Assembly (NCBI GenBank): GCA_964535125.1
Contig: CAZHSN010000034.1
Span: forward strand, 1-25,714
DNA from: CAZHSN01 sp964535125
GTDB lineage: Bacteria; Armatimonadota; HRBIN16
Direction: 5' to 3'
DNA length: 25,714 nucleotides
The notes under the pieces: model-generated
Database searches by the model: none
Told to the model about the DNA's origin: nothing
The model's input: the letters and a program-made list of their open reading frames with translations, nothing else
Shown: piece by piece, positions 8,843 to 16,613 of the stretch
Layout: every line of letters starts with the position of its first letter
Numbering within the stretch: the first letter of the stretch is position 1
Translations under genes and position numbers: made by a program

Positions 8843-9355
8843 TTATTCGTTGTCGAGCGCCGCAGCGATGCGCTGCGACAGTTCGGATGTGGAGCGTCCT
8901 TCTACGAACAGCCCCTTGACCAGCCGGCCGCCATACGCGGCGACCACCCTTCCTTCCGGGATTTCGGCAATATCATAGTCGCCGCCTTTGACATAGACGT
9001 CCGGCCGTAACAGATCCACCAGCGGCGCGGCGGTGGGTTCGCCGAACAGACACACATAGTCGACACATCGCAGCGAGGCCAGCATCGCGGCGCGCTCCAT
9101 CTCCGGGATGAACGGGCGGGTTGGCCCTTTCAACAACCGCACCGACGCGTCGGTATTCAGCCCGATCACCAGCAGATCCCCTTCGCTGCGTGCATCCATC
9201 AGATACCGAACATGACCGGCATGCAGCAGGTCAAAGCACCCATTGGTAAAGACCACTTGGGCGCCCGCGCGGCGTTGAGGCTGCAGCAACGTGATCAGGG
9301 TATCTCTATCTACGATACGCGCCATGGACTGGCGCCACAGATCAGGGCCGTTCAT
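8843..9355 (-). CDS. rfaE2: D-glycero-beta-D-manno-heptose 1-phosphate adenylyltransferase (HldE C-terminal type)
   Basis: This nucleotidyltransferase is expected to couple heptose-1-phosphate to ATP, giving ADP-heptose for the LPS inner core. It is a standalone C-terminal-type domain of about 170 residues without the fused kinase seen in Escherichia HldE. FTNGCFDLLHAGHVRYL (residues 36-52) holds the HxGH nucleotide-binding motif at His45-His48, and LRPDVYVKGGDY and VEGRSTSEL complete the family signature. I chose ATG at 9353-9355: AGGAG lies five bases upstream and the A overlaps the upstream gene's TGA. A GTG four codon-bases earlier (9358) would sit too close to the Shine-Dalgarno. Neighbouring heptose kinase or isomerase genes are not in the window. 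Presence of this gene argues for an outer membrane. A related cytidylyltransferase role cannot be fully excluded. Confidence 0.9.
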   Translation of the reverse strand: MNGPDLWRQSMARIVDRDTLITLLQPQRRAGAQVVFTNGCFDLLHAGHVRYLMDARSEGDLLVIGLNTDASVRLLKGPTRPFIPEMERAAMLASLRCVDYVCLFGEPTAAPLVDLLRPDVYVKGGDYDIAEIPEGRVVAAYGGRLVKGLFVEGRSTSELSQRIAAALDNE

Positions 9356-11328
9356 CACATCTCCTGTGTGTAGAATCTGGAATGGTCCACCACGTTACGG
9401 AACCACTGTCCGGACGGATCCACCAGAGGAAACCACCAGGCGGTCGGCCTGTGTCCCGTGTGGCGAAGCCCCTCAATGGTGGTGATCGCCTGCCGCACCA
9501 GCAAGGCGCGATGCCGTTCCACTTCGGCTTCGATGGCGGCCATGCGGTCGCGAATAGCCTGGTTTTCGGGACCACGCTCGGCTTCCAGGCGGAGCGGCTT
9601 TAAGCGTGCGGCCTGCTCCTTGGCCTGTGTCAGCTGTTGTCTCAGCACGGTCAGTTGATGCTCAAAGGAAGCCCGCTCAGCCTCTGCCGCCTTGAGCGCC
9701 GCGGGATCGGGGGCATCCGCGTGGCGCAAGGGTTGCAGGACGTCGCGCCAGTGTGCGCCCTTGTCCCGCTCCGTCTGCTGCTCCTGCGTGCGTAAGGCGT
9801 CGATCTGTTCATACAACGCCTTCATCTGGCGGCCGATTTCGGCTCCATGACGCCGCAACGCGTCCAGCCGGGCGTGCAACTGATGGTACTCATCATGCAG
9901 GTTAACCCAGGTTACGCTTTGTGTCTTCAGGGCATCCAACGCTTCCCGTGTAGACGCCCAGTGTGCGACGTGATCCAGCGTCTGCTGTTGCTGGGCGCAC
10001 ACCGAGCGCCATTCAGCCGCGAATGTGTCACCCGAGACCTCACGGCGCCCGAACGCCGCCGCCAAATGGTTGGGCAGGTGAAACTGAACAGGAGCGCCGG
10101 CCAAGGCATCCCAAGTCGGATAGACAAGACGCAGGATCGGGGCCGCGTTTACCGGGAATCCAAAATCCCGTAATGCCTCATGCATCAAGCGGGTACGGGT
10201 GACATATCCCGAACCCTCCTCATTCATGACCGGAATGAACTCATGGCACAGCATGGAGACCAACATGACGGCTTTCCCGACCAGTGCAAAGGGCGCATCT
10301 ATACAATGGGATAACGTACGGGCCAGTTGTACCGGAGATGTGATCGTCGTCGCGGCCTCACAGGTGAACTCCGGACTGCAATCCACCCGTACGAACCGTC
10401 CATCCACATGAAGGGTTCCCCGTCCCCGTCCCCGGATGACCACATCGAAGGGAAGGGCGCCGTCCCCAAACCGATCAAGCGTGTAGATCTCCGAATCCGC
10501 CACTGCCTGGTTATAGGCCTGTTCTGCATATCGGCGCGTTGCCCGGTCTAAGAACCATGTGAGCGGGGTAAACCGGGAGCGGGATGCCTGATCCGGCGCA
10601 AAGGAAAACAGGTCCATGGAACAGGTCACATCGAAGTTCAACTGGGTACGCGTCAGCAGTTGAACGATATGCGGCCACATCCACCGGTACAGACGGCTGA
10701 GGCAATCCATGTAGCCATCGTGACCGAACGTATCAAACGCCCGCATCAGCGGTTCTATACACTGCAGCTGGGCGCTCTGCCGGTGCTCCGGCGCGAGGTG
10801 ATGCAGGCTGTGGTCGAACGCCCAGTTTAACACATCCCGCACCGCTTTCGCGCCATACTCAATGCACACATCGCTGAATACCAGCTGTTCCGGTGTGGTG
10901 TGCACGAGTCCGCGCCAGCCCCAGGCCTCTGTGATAGCGTCCAGCCACCCGGCAGGAGCGCCCAGTGACGCCTTTTCCAGCGACACGCCATACTTTGCGA
11001 AGTGATGATGGGTTATCACTGTTTCACTGCCGAACAGTGCGGACACCTCGCCGGCCGCTGACCACAGCGATCGTGTGGTCGTATCATTGTGCGGTACCGC
11101 GATGAAGCGTTCCGCTGACGGCGCACGCCCTGGCAGTTTAGCGAAGTAGTCGGTGTCGTGTACGCCCGCTATCAGGCGCACCGGAATATCCAACGCGCGG
11201 CTGACCAGCAACAGCACCGCCTTCATCGGCTCATCCCAGAACACGGTCTGGCCCAGTGCGATGAACGGTACGCCGGGATGCTCATCGACCAGTCTGGCCA
11301 AGACGGTCCGGGCGGATGAATCGGGCAT
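9355..11328 (-). CDS. Unrecognised 657-residue protein with C-terminal coiled coil
   Basis: I do not recognise this family with confidence. The N-terminal 110 residues look like a Rossmann-type segment: PFIALGQTVFWDEPMKAVLLL (20-40), then AGVHDTDYFAKLPG (54-67), AVPHNDTTTRSLW and a THHHF run (His107-109). There is no signal peptide or clear membrane segment. Residues about 478-620 are charged, Ala/Gln/Leu/Glu-rich and heptad-like, consistent with a long coiled coil broken once near the ADAPDPAAL stretch. A tryptophan-rich tail (AWWFPLVDPSGQWF) closes the protein. The Gln-then-Lys plus HDxDxF layout and C-terminal coiled coil faintly recall BshC, the cysteine-adding enzyme of bacillithiol synthesis, but I cannot support that by motif identity. 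The TGA overlaps the rfaE2 ATG by one base, so the two are translationally coupled. It is first in the unit, transcribed divergently from mnmG. Confidence 0.85.
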   Translation of the reverse strand: MPDSSARTVLARLVDEHPGVPFIALGQTVFWDEPMKAVLLLVSRALDIPVRLIAGVHDTDYFAKLPGRAPSAERFIAVPHNDTTTRSLWSAAGEVSALFGSETVITHHHFAKYGVSLEKASLGAPAGWLDAITEAWGWRGLVHTTPEQLVFSDVCIEYGAKAVRDVLNWAFDHSLHHLAPEHRQSAQLQCIEPLMRAFDTFGHDGYMDCLSRLYRWMWPHIVQLLTRTQLNFDVTCSMDLFSFAPDQASRSRFTPLTWFLDRATRRYAEQAYNQAVADSEIYTLDRFGDGALPFDVVIRGRGRGTLHVDGRFVRVDCSPEFTCEAATTITSPVQLARTLSHCIDAPFALVGKAVMLVSMLCHEFIPVMNEEGSGYVTRTRLMHEALRDFGFPVNAAPILRLVYPTWDALAGAPVQFHLPNHLAAAFGRREVSGDTFAAEWRSVCAQQQQTLDHVAHWASTREALDALKTQSVTWVNLHDEYHQLHARLDALRRHGAEIGRQMKALYEQIDALRTQEQQTERDKGAHWRDVLQPLRHADAPDPAALKAAEAERASFEHQLTVLRQQLTQAKEQAARLKPLRLEAERGPENQAIRDRMAAIEAEVERHRALLVRQAITTIEGLRHTGHRPTAWWFPLVDPSGQWFRNVVDHSRFYTQEM

Positions 11329-11393
11329 CTATGCTGCGCTCCCAATCGGTATCTTAGGTGGTGCTGCTCCTGTTAGTATACCGTTCCGGCATG

Positions 11394-11399
11394 TAGAAT
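11394..11399 (+). promoter_or_regulatory. Candidate -10 box of mnmG
   Basis: TAGAAT differs from TATAAT at one base and sits immediately upstream of the first in-frame GTG of mnmG. Transcription starting 6-7 bases downstream would begin at or next to the second GTG (11406), giving a leaderless message. No convincing -35 box is visible. Confidence 0.35.
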
Positions 11400-13298
11400 G
11401 TGTGTGTGACATCCTTCTCCCGACTCCGTCCCGAATGCTGCGACTATGATGCGATTGTCGTTGGCGCCGGTCATGCCGGTTGCGAAGCGGCGCTGGCGCT
11501 GGCCCGTACGGGTAAGCGAACACTGGTGATCACCCTCCGGTTGGACCGAATCGGTCATATGCCATGCAACTGTTCTATCGGTGGACCCGCCAAGGGACAC
11601 ATTGTGCGCGAAATCGATGCGCTGGGCGGGCAGATGGGGGTATGCATCGATCGGACATTGACCCATCTGCGCGCGGTGGGGACCGGCAAAGGACCAGCGA
11701 TCCGCACCCTGCGGGCCCACGCGGACCGGGCGCTGTATGCCGCCGAGATGAGACGCGCATTGAACCAGGAGCCGTTTATTAACCTGATGGAAGGTGAGGT
11801 GGTTTCGCTCCTGGGTTCGCCGCAACGGATCGACGGGGTGACATGCGCCGATGGGACGTCCATATATGCGCGGGCAGTGATAATCACTTCCGGTACGTTT
11901 CTGAACGGACTGGTTCATATAGGTGAACACCAGCGACCCGCCGGACGGGCCGATGAACCGCCGGCTGCTCGGCTGTCTGATGCGTTATGTCACTTCGGCC
12001 TGCGGATGGAGCGTTTCAAGACCGGCACCACACCCCGCGTGTACCGGCAGAGCGTGGACTTCGAGGTGATGCAGGTCACTCCGTCTGATCTGCACCCACA
12101 GCCGTTTTCGTACTTGCACGACACGTTGCAGCCCCCCTATCCGTTGCTGCCTTGTTGGCTTACGCATACGACAGAAGCCACGCATGCCGTCATCCGCGCC
12201 AATCTGCACCGCTCGGCTCTGTACGGGGGCCGCATCCGGGGAGTCGGACCGCGCTTTTGTCCCTCCATTGAGGATAAGGTCGTTCGTTTTTCATCGCGCA
12301 ATGCACACCCGGTATTCCTGGAGCAGGAAGGGTGGCGCGCCGACACTCTGTATGTGCAGGGGATGAGCACCAGCCTTCCGGAGACAGTGCAGCTGGAGTA
12401 CTTGCGAACGGTTCCGGGAATGGAACGCGCCGAGATCGAGCAACCCGGTTACGCCGTGGAGTATGATGTGGTGCTTCCGGATCAGCTGCGCCCGTGGATG
12501 GCTGTCCGCTCCACGCCGGGGCTCTTCACCGCAGGGCAGGTGAACGGCACATCCGGCTACGAGGAGGCGGCGGCCCAGGGGCTGCTGGCCGGCATCAACG
12601 CCTCGCTGTGGCTCGACGGCCGGGAGCCTGTGTATCCCCGGCGTGACGAAGCGTATGTCGGGGTGCTGGTTGATGATCTGGTCACGTGCGGGGTGACTGA
12701 TCCGTACCGGATGCTCACCGGTCGTGCAGAACACCGATTGCTGCTGCGGCACGACAACGCCGATTTCCGTCTGACGCCGATGGGACGTGACGCCGGGCTG
12801 GTGGACGATGCCCGATGGGCGCGCTACCGGCGCCGTCGGGAGTTACTGGATGCGGCCATCTCCCGCTGCCAGACGACAGTGATGACTGGCGGTGACCGCG
12901 ATCGGCTGCAGGCCGCTGGGTTGGCGCCTGTGGCCAACCCGACCAGCTTGTGGGAGTTGCTTCGAAGACCCGAGGCGCGATATGCCGCATTGCGTCACAT
13001 CGACCCGGATCTGCCGGAACTGCCGGCGGATCTGAGCGAGTCGCTGGAAACCGAGACCCGGTATGAGGGGTACATCCGGCGTGACCGCGACCTGGCGGCT
13101 CGTCAGCGGAGGTTGGAGGGGATGGGTATCCCGCCCGAACTGGCGTATCAATCACTTCCCGGACTGTCGTCTGAAGCGCGGGAGAAGCTCGAACGGATCC
13201 GGCCGTTGTCGGTGGGACAGGCCAGCCGCATACCGGGGGTGCGTCCAAATGACATCGCCGTGATTATCGCATCCAGCCGGTACGCCCAAAACGTATAA
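11400..13298 (+). CDS. mnmG: tRNA uridine-5-carboxymethylaminomethyl modification enzyme MnmG (GidA)
   Basis: MnmG, with MnmE, uses FAD to install the carboxymethylaminomethyl group at wobble U34 of several tRNAs. The 632-residue length is normal. The FAD-binding GAGHAGCEAAL lies at residues 22-32, followed by the signature MPCNCSIGGPAKGHIVREIDALGGQMG. Cys56 aligns with E. coli Cys47, with an extra Cys58 where Pro is usual. GTFLNGLVHIG, RFCPSIEDKVVRF (equivalent to the Cys277 region) and NGTSGYEEAAAQGLLAGINA are also present. The start is ambiguous: the frame has a TAG at 11394 and only GTG codons at 11400 and 11406 before the conserved YDAIVVG, with no Shine-Dalgarno. The second GTG is favoured if the mRNA is leaderless. 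MnmE and RsmG genes are not adjacent. Confidence 0.95.
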   Translation: MCVTSFSRLRPECCDYDAIVVGAGHAGCEAALALARTGKRTLVITLRLDRIGHMPCNCSIGGPAKGHIVREIDALGGQMGVCIDRTLTHLRAVGTGKGPAIRTLRAHADRALYAAEMRRALNQEPFINLMEGEVVSLLGSPQRIDGVTCADGTSIYARAVIITSGTFLNGLVHIGEHQRPAGRADEPPAARLSDALCHFGLRMERFKTGTTPRVYRQSVDFEVMQVTPSDLHPQPFSYLHDTLQPPYPLLPCWLTHTTEATHAVIRANLHRSALYGGRIRGVGPRFCPSIEDKVVRFSSRNAHPVFLEQEGWRADTLYVQGMSTSLPETVQLEYLRTVPGMERAEIEQPGYAVEYDVVLPDQLRPWMAVRSTPGLFTAGQVNGTSGYEEAAAQGLLAGINASLWLDGREPVYPRRDEAYVGVLVDDLVTCGVTDPYRMLTGRAEHRLLLRHDNADFRLTPMGRDAGLVDDARWARYRRRRELLDAAISRCQTTVMTGGDRDRLQAAGLAPVANPTSLWELLRRPEARYAALRHIDPDLPELPADLSESLETETRYEGYIRRDRDLAARQRRLEGMGIPPELAYQSLPGLSSEAREKLERIRPLSVGQASRIPGVRPNDIAVIIASSRYAQNV

Positions 13299-13299
13299 T
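13294..13299 (+). promoter_or_regulatory. Candidate -10 box of apgM-gpsA
   Basis: A perfect TATAAT overlaps the mnmG stop codon, 45 bases before the apgM ATG. No good -35 match is present at 16-18 bases upstream. A short imperfect stem (GGCGG at 13303-13307 with CCGCC at 13316-13320) lies just downstream in the presumed leader. The site could give apgM-gpsA its own promoter besides read-through from mnmG. Confidence 0.35.
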
Positions 13300-13344
13300 G
13301 TAGGCGGTGGGATCCCCGCCGATCATACAGGGAGGAAACAGAGG

Positions 13345-14592
13345 ATGTCATCCGCTTCGAATAAACGCGTGATTCTGCTTATCGGCGACGGGATGGCCGA
13401 CCGGCCGCACCCGGCATTGAACGGCCGTACTCCGTTGGAGGCCGCGCAGACCCCTTATCTGGACAAGCTGGCCCGTGAAGGCGAGAACGGCATCATGGAT
13501 GTCATTGCGCCCGGCATACGTGTGGGCAGTGATACCGGGCACCTGGCTATTCTGGGATATGACCCGTATGAGGTGTATACCGGCCGGGGGCCCTTTGAGG
13601 CCACCGGGATCGGGATGCAGGTGTTGGGCGGCGATGTAGCCTTTCGATGCAACTTCAGCACGGTAGATCCTCAGATGGTGATTACCGACCGTCGCGCAGG
13701 CCGCATTACCGAGGGGACCGATCAGCTGGCTGCGGCGGTGAACGGCGTGGAGTTTGAGGGCGTCACCTGTTACTTCAAGGAGTCGGTGGCGCATAGAGGC
13801 GCGCTGGTGCTGCGCGGCGAAGGGCTGTCTGCAGCAATCACCGACACCGATCCGCATGAGGTGGGGCGGGCTGTCTGGCAGGCGCGCGCCATCACCGCCG
13901 GTGATGCGGCAGCCGAGAAGACCGCCCGTGTGGTGAACGCGTTTGTGCAGTACAGCTATAACCAGCTGGACAGCCATCCGGTGAACGTGGCCCGCCGAGA
14001 TGCCGGTTTAGCGCCGGCCAATATCATTCTTCCCAGAGGATCCGGTGAGGCGCCGCATATCACATCGTTCAACGAGAAGAACCTGCTTACCGGCGCGTGT
14101 GTGGCCGAGACTGGTTTGATTAAAGGGATCGCCAACTTCGTCGGACTCGCCAACATTGATGCTCCCGGAGCGACAGGCGGGTTGGACACCGAGGTGATGT
14201 CCATCGGACAGACCGTGCTGCAGGCGCTGGAGACTCACACCTTCGTGCTGTGCAACGTGAAAGGTCCCGATGTGGCCGCGCACGACTTCAACCCGGCCGC
14301 CAAAGTTGAAATCATCGAACGGATCGATGCCATGGTGGGCATGCTGATCGCCCAAGCGCCTGCCGAAACGTTGATCGTAGTCACCGCAGACCATACCACC
14401 GCCTGTTCGTATGGGGACCATACGGGCGAGCCTGTGCCGGTGGTGATCTGGGGGACCGAGGTGCGCACCGACGCTGTCAGCTCGTATGGCGAGCGGACCT
14501 GTGCGACCGGCGGGCTGGGGCGGTTCAGCGGTAAGAACCTGGTGAACATGCTGACCAGCCTGATGAACGTTCAGGAGAAGTTCGGGGCTTGA
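13345..14592 (+). CDS. apgM: 2,3-bisphosphoglycerate-independent phosphoglycerate mutase, archaeal type (ApgM)
   Basis: The enzyme interconverts 3- and 2-phosphoglycerate in glycolysis and gluconeogenesis using two metal ions and a phosphoserine intermediate. Its 415 residues match the compact ApgM branch, not the ~510-residue GpmI. N-terminal metal motif LIGDGMAD has Asp15, and GIRVGSDTGHLAILGYDP carries nucleophile Ser62. GRGPFEATGIGM, NVKGPDVAAHD and TADHTTACSYGDHTGEPVPV (Asp349, His350) complete the alkaline-phosphatase-superfamily metal site. ATG at 13345 has GGAGG nine bases upstream. The gpsA start follows the stop by one base. ApgM is common in archaea and patchy in bacteria, which helps characterise the genome but is not proof of recent transfer; base composition looks like its neighbours. 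Confidence 0.94.
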   Translation: MSSASNKRVILLIGDGMADRPHPALNGRTPLEAAQTPYLDKLAREGENGIMDVIAPGIRVGSDTGHLAILGYDPYEVYTGRGPFEATGIGMQVLGGDVAFRCNFSTVDPQMVITDRRAGRITEGTDQLAAAVNGVEFEGVTCYFKESVAHRGALVLRGEGLSAAITDTDPHEVGRAVWQARAITAGDAAAEKTARVVNAFVQYSYNQLDSHPVNVARRDAGLAPANIILPRGSGEAPHITSFNEKNLLTGACVAETGLIKGIANFVGLANIDAPGATGGLDTEVMSIGQTVLQALETHTFVLCNVKGPDVAAHDFNPAAKVEIIERIDAMVGMLIAQAPAETLIVVTADHTTACSYGDHTGEPVPVVIWGTEVRTDAVSSYGERTCATGGLGRFSGKNLVNMLTSLMNVQEKFGA

Positions 14593-14593
14593 T

Positions 14594-15586
14594 ATGGCGC
14601 ATGTAGCCGTTCTGGGGGCAGGGAGCTGGGGCAGCTCCCTGGCTCTGCTGCTGTCCCGAAAGGGACTGCATGTACACCTGTGGACGTCGGACGAAGGGCT
14701 TGCGCCGGAGATCAACGCCCTGCGGGAAAACCGGCGGTTTCTCAAGGGATTTCCACTGCCCGCTTGCCTTAGCGCGACGGATGATATGCAGGTCGCCGTT
14801 TCGGGGGCGTCGTTCGTGGTGTTTGCGGTGCCTGCGTCCGCCATTCGGGCCGTCGCGGAGCAAGCCGCGCCCTATCTGCATGATCTGCCTCCGGTGATCT
14901 CGGTCGCCAAAGGGCTGTCACCGGATGGCGTGCGTCCGTCACAGGTGCTCGGCGCCGTTCTGGGGACGCGCGCCTCCGGTATCGTGGTGCTCTCCGGGCC
15001 CAACCTGGCGCTGGAACTGGCGCGCGAAGCGCCCAGCGCGACAGTGGTCGCCAGCCGGGAACTGGATGCGGCCCGCGCTGCCCAGGAACTGTTCATGGCG
15101 TCCTGCCTGCGGGTCTACACCAATCCGGATGTGATTGGCGTTGAAGTGGCCGGCGCGTTAAAGAACGTGTATGCCATTGGAGCCGGCATGAGCGACGGAC
15201 TGGGGTTTGGTGACAATACCAAGGCGGTGCTGGTCACACGCGGATTGGCGGAAATGAGCCGCATGGGGATGGCGCTGGGCGCTCAAGAACGAACATTCAT
15301 GGGGTTGGCGGGCATCGGAGACCTGATGGTTACCGCCGTCAGCACGCTCAGCCGCAACTACCGGGTCGGGTACGGCTTGGCCAAAGGTCAGACGCTGGAC
15401 CAAGTGCTCCGGCAGTTGGGACAGGTGGCAGAAGGGGTGTCTACAGCCGCCGCGGTATGCGCCCTGTGCGAACGGTTCGATGTGGAACTGCCCCTGGCTC
15501 GGGCAATCCAAGGAGTGCTGTCGGGTGCTGTTCCGCTTGCGGATGCGGTGGATCTGCTGATGCACCGTCCGCCGCGGGGCGAATAG
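14594..15586 (+). CDS. gpsA: NAD(P)-dependent glycerol-3-phosphate dehydrogenase
   Basis: GpsA reduces dihydroxyacetone phosphate to sn-glycerol-3-phosphate, the backbone precursor of phospholipids. The 330-residue protein is full length. The dinucleotide motif VLGAGSWGSSLALLLSRKG lies at residues 6-24. SVAKGLSPDG, SGPNLALELAREAPSATVVAS and GALKNVYAIGAGMSDGLGFGDN follow; Lys190 in ALKN aligns with the catalytic lysine of the family. LAGIGDLMVTAVSTLSRNYRVG and VAEGVSTAAAV are typical C-terminal elements. It starts one base after apgM stops, so the pair is almost certainly co-translated, linking triose metabolism to lipid synthesis. The unit ends at a strong stem-loop shared with the convergent pdxS gene. 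Confidence 0.96.
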   Translation: MAHVAVLGAGSWGSSLALLLSRKGLHVHLWTSDEGLAPEINALRENRRFLKGFPLPACLSATDDMQVAVSGASFVVFAVPASAIRAVAEQAAPYLHDLPPVISVAKGLSPDGVRPSQVLGAVLGTRASGIVVLSGPNLALELAREAPSATVVASRELDAARAAQELFMASCLRVYTNPDVIGVEVAGALKNVYAIGAGMSDGLGFGDNTKAVLVTRGLAEMSRMGMALGAQERTFMGLAGIGDLMVTAVSTLSRNYRVGYGLAKGQTLDQVLRQLGQVAEGVSTAAAVCALCERFDVELPLARAIQGVLSGAVPLADAVDLLMHRPPRGE

Positions 15587-15592
15587 GCAAAC

Positions 15593-15629
15593 GCCAGTCT
15601 GTGGCCGGTTCATCAGGCCACAGACCGGC
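15593..15629. terminator. Bidirectional stem-loop between gpsA and pdxS
   Basis: A 14-bp stem with one mismatch (GCCAGTCTGTGGCC at 15593-15606, GGCCACAGACCGGC at 15616-15629) encloses a 9-nt loop. On the plus strand CTCTTTTGG follows, a modest T-run, so it should act best for gpsA. It also lies just beyond the pdxS stop. Confidence 0.8.
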
Positions 15630-15643
15630 GCTCTTTTGGTCGA

Positions 15644-16540
15644 TTACCAGCCGCGACCCGCGATGCGGTCTTTATCTTCCATGGCCGAGGTGTTAATGCC
15701 CACCATGGGTTCCCCCAGGTCCTCGCTGATCTCCGCCAGCACTTTGGGGTCGTTGTAATGTGTCACCGCGTCCACGATGGCGCGTGCACGGCGGGCCGGA
15801 TCGCCGGACTTAAAGATGCCGGACCCCACAAACACCGCTTCCGCACCCAGTTGAACCATCAGCGCCGCGTCGGCAGGCGTCGCGACGCCGCCTGCGGAGA
15901 AGTTCGGCACCGGCAGCCGGCCGTTTTCGTGCACGAAACAGACCAGATCGTAAGGCGCCTGCAGCTCTTTGGCGGCGGTCATCAGTTCGTCACGCCGCAT
16001 GGACTGCAGCCGCCGGATGTCGCCCTGCACGGTGCGCATGTGGCGTACCGCTTCGACCACATCACCGGTGCCCGCTTCACCCTTGGTGCGGATCATCGCT
16101 GCGCCCTCGCCGCAGCGCCGCAACGCTTCGCCCAGGTTTCGGCAGCCGCAGACAAACGGCACTTTAAACTGGTGTTTGTCGATATGGTACTGCTCGTCGG
16201 CCGGGGTGAGTACTTCGCTTTCATCCACGAAGTCCACTCCCAGCGCTTCCAGAATCTGGGCCTCTACGAAGTGGCCGATCCGGGCTTTGGCCATCACGGG
16301 GATGCTGACCACCTGCATGATCTGTTTGATGATCTTCGGGTCGGTCATGCGGGCCACACCGCCCTGTGCCCGAATGTCGGCAGGTACGCGCTCAAGCGCC
16401 ATCACGGCGCAGGCGCCGGCCTTTTCGGCGATTTCCGCCTGCTCGGGGCAGGTGACGTCCATGATGACACCGCCCTTAAGCATCTCTGCCAGACCTATTT
16501 TGGTGCGCCAGGTCGAGACCTGGGTGTTTTCCGTGTTCAT
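15644..16540 (-). CDS. pdxS: Pyridoxal 5'-phosphate synthase lyase subunit PdxS
   Basis: PdxS builds pyridoxal 5'-phosphate from ribose 5-phosphate, glyceraldehyde 3-phosphate and ammonia supplied by the glutaminase PdxT. From ATG at 16538-16540 the protein has 298 residues (family about 294). Asp28 (VIMDVT), Lys85 (PVMAKARIGHFVEA) and Lys153 (MIRTKGEAGTGDVVEAVRHMR) match the two lysines and aspartate of the Bacillus enzyme. FVDESEVLTPADE and VQLGAEAVFVGSGIFKSGDP are phosphate-site and barrel signatures. I rejected an in-frame start 21 codons upstream because conserved sequence begins at MNTENTQVSTWRTK and AGAGGCGG precedes this ATG. No pdxT lies in the window, whereas the two are often adjacent. 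Confidence 0.96.
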   Translation of the reverse strand: MNTENTQVSTWRTKIGLAEMLKGGVIMDVTCPEQAEIAEKAGACAVMALERVPADIRAQGGVARMTDPKIIKQIMQVVSIPVMAKARIGHFVEAQILEALGVDFVDESEVLTPADEQYHIDKHQFKVPFVCGCRNLGEALRRCGEGAAMIRTKGEAGTGDVVEAVRHMRTVQGDIRRLQSMRRDELMTAAKELQAPYDLVCFVHENGRLPVPNFSAGGVATPADAALMVQLGAEAVFVGSGIFKSGDPARRARAIVDAVTHYNDPKVLAEISEDLGEPMVGINTSAMEDKDRIAGRGW

Positions 16541-16576
16541 TGTGCCGCCTCTGAATGGTTGTCTTGCTCCAGTTCT

Positions 16577-16582
16577 ATTATG
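16577..16582 (-). promoter_or_regulatory. Candidate -10 box of pdxS
   Basis: On the minus strand CATAAT (one mismatch to TATAAT) lies 36 bases before the pdxS ATG inside the 73-base gap after the upstream gene. The -35 position is poor. A short AGCCGG/CCGGCT inverted repeat overlapping the upstream stop codon could weakly separate the two transcripts. Confidence 0.3.
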
Positions 16583-16613
16583 CCCGAGCCGGTGAGACGG
16601 CACGAGTGGCCGG

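Noticed and set aside
13303..13320. Hairpin between mnmG and apgM considered as a terminator
   Set aside because: The stem is only five pairs before a mismatch, with no T-run, and it lies just before the apgM ribosome-binding site; it is too weak to call.
16541..16603. Upstream in-frame start for pdxS giving 21 extra residues
   Set aside because: The extra segment is not family-like, would cover the candidate promoter, and the downstream ATG has a Shine-Dalgarno and the conserved N-terminus.
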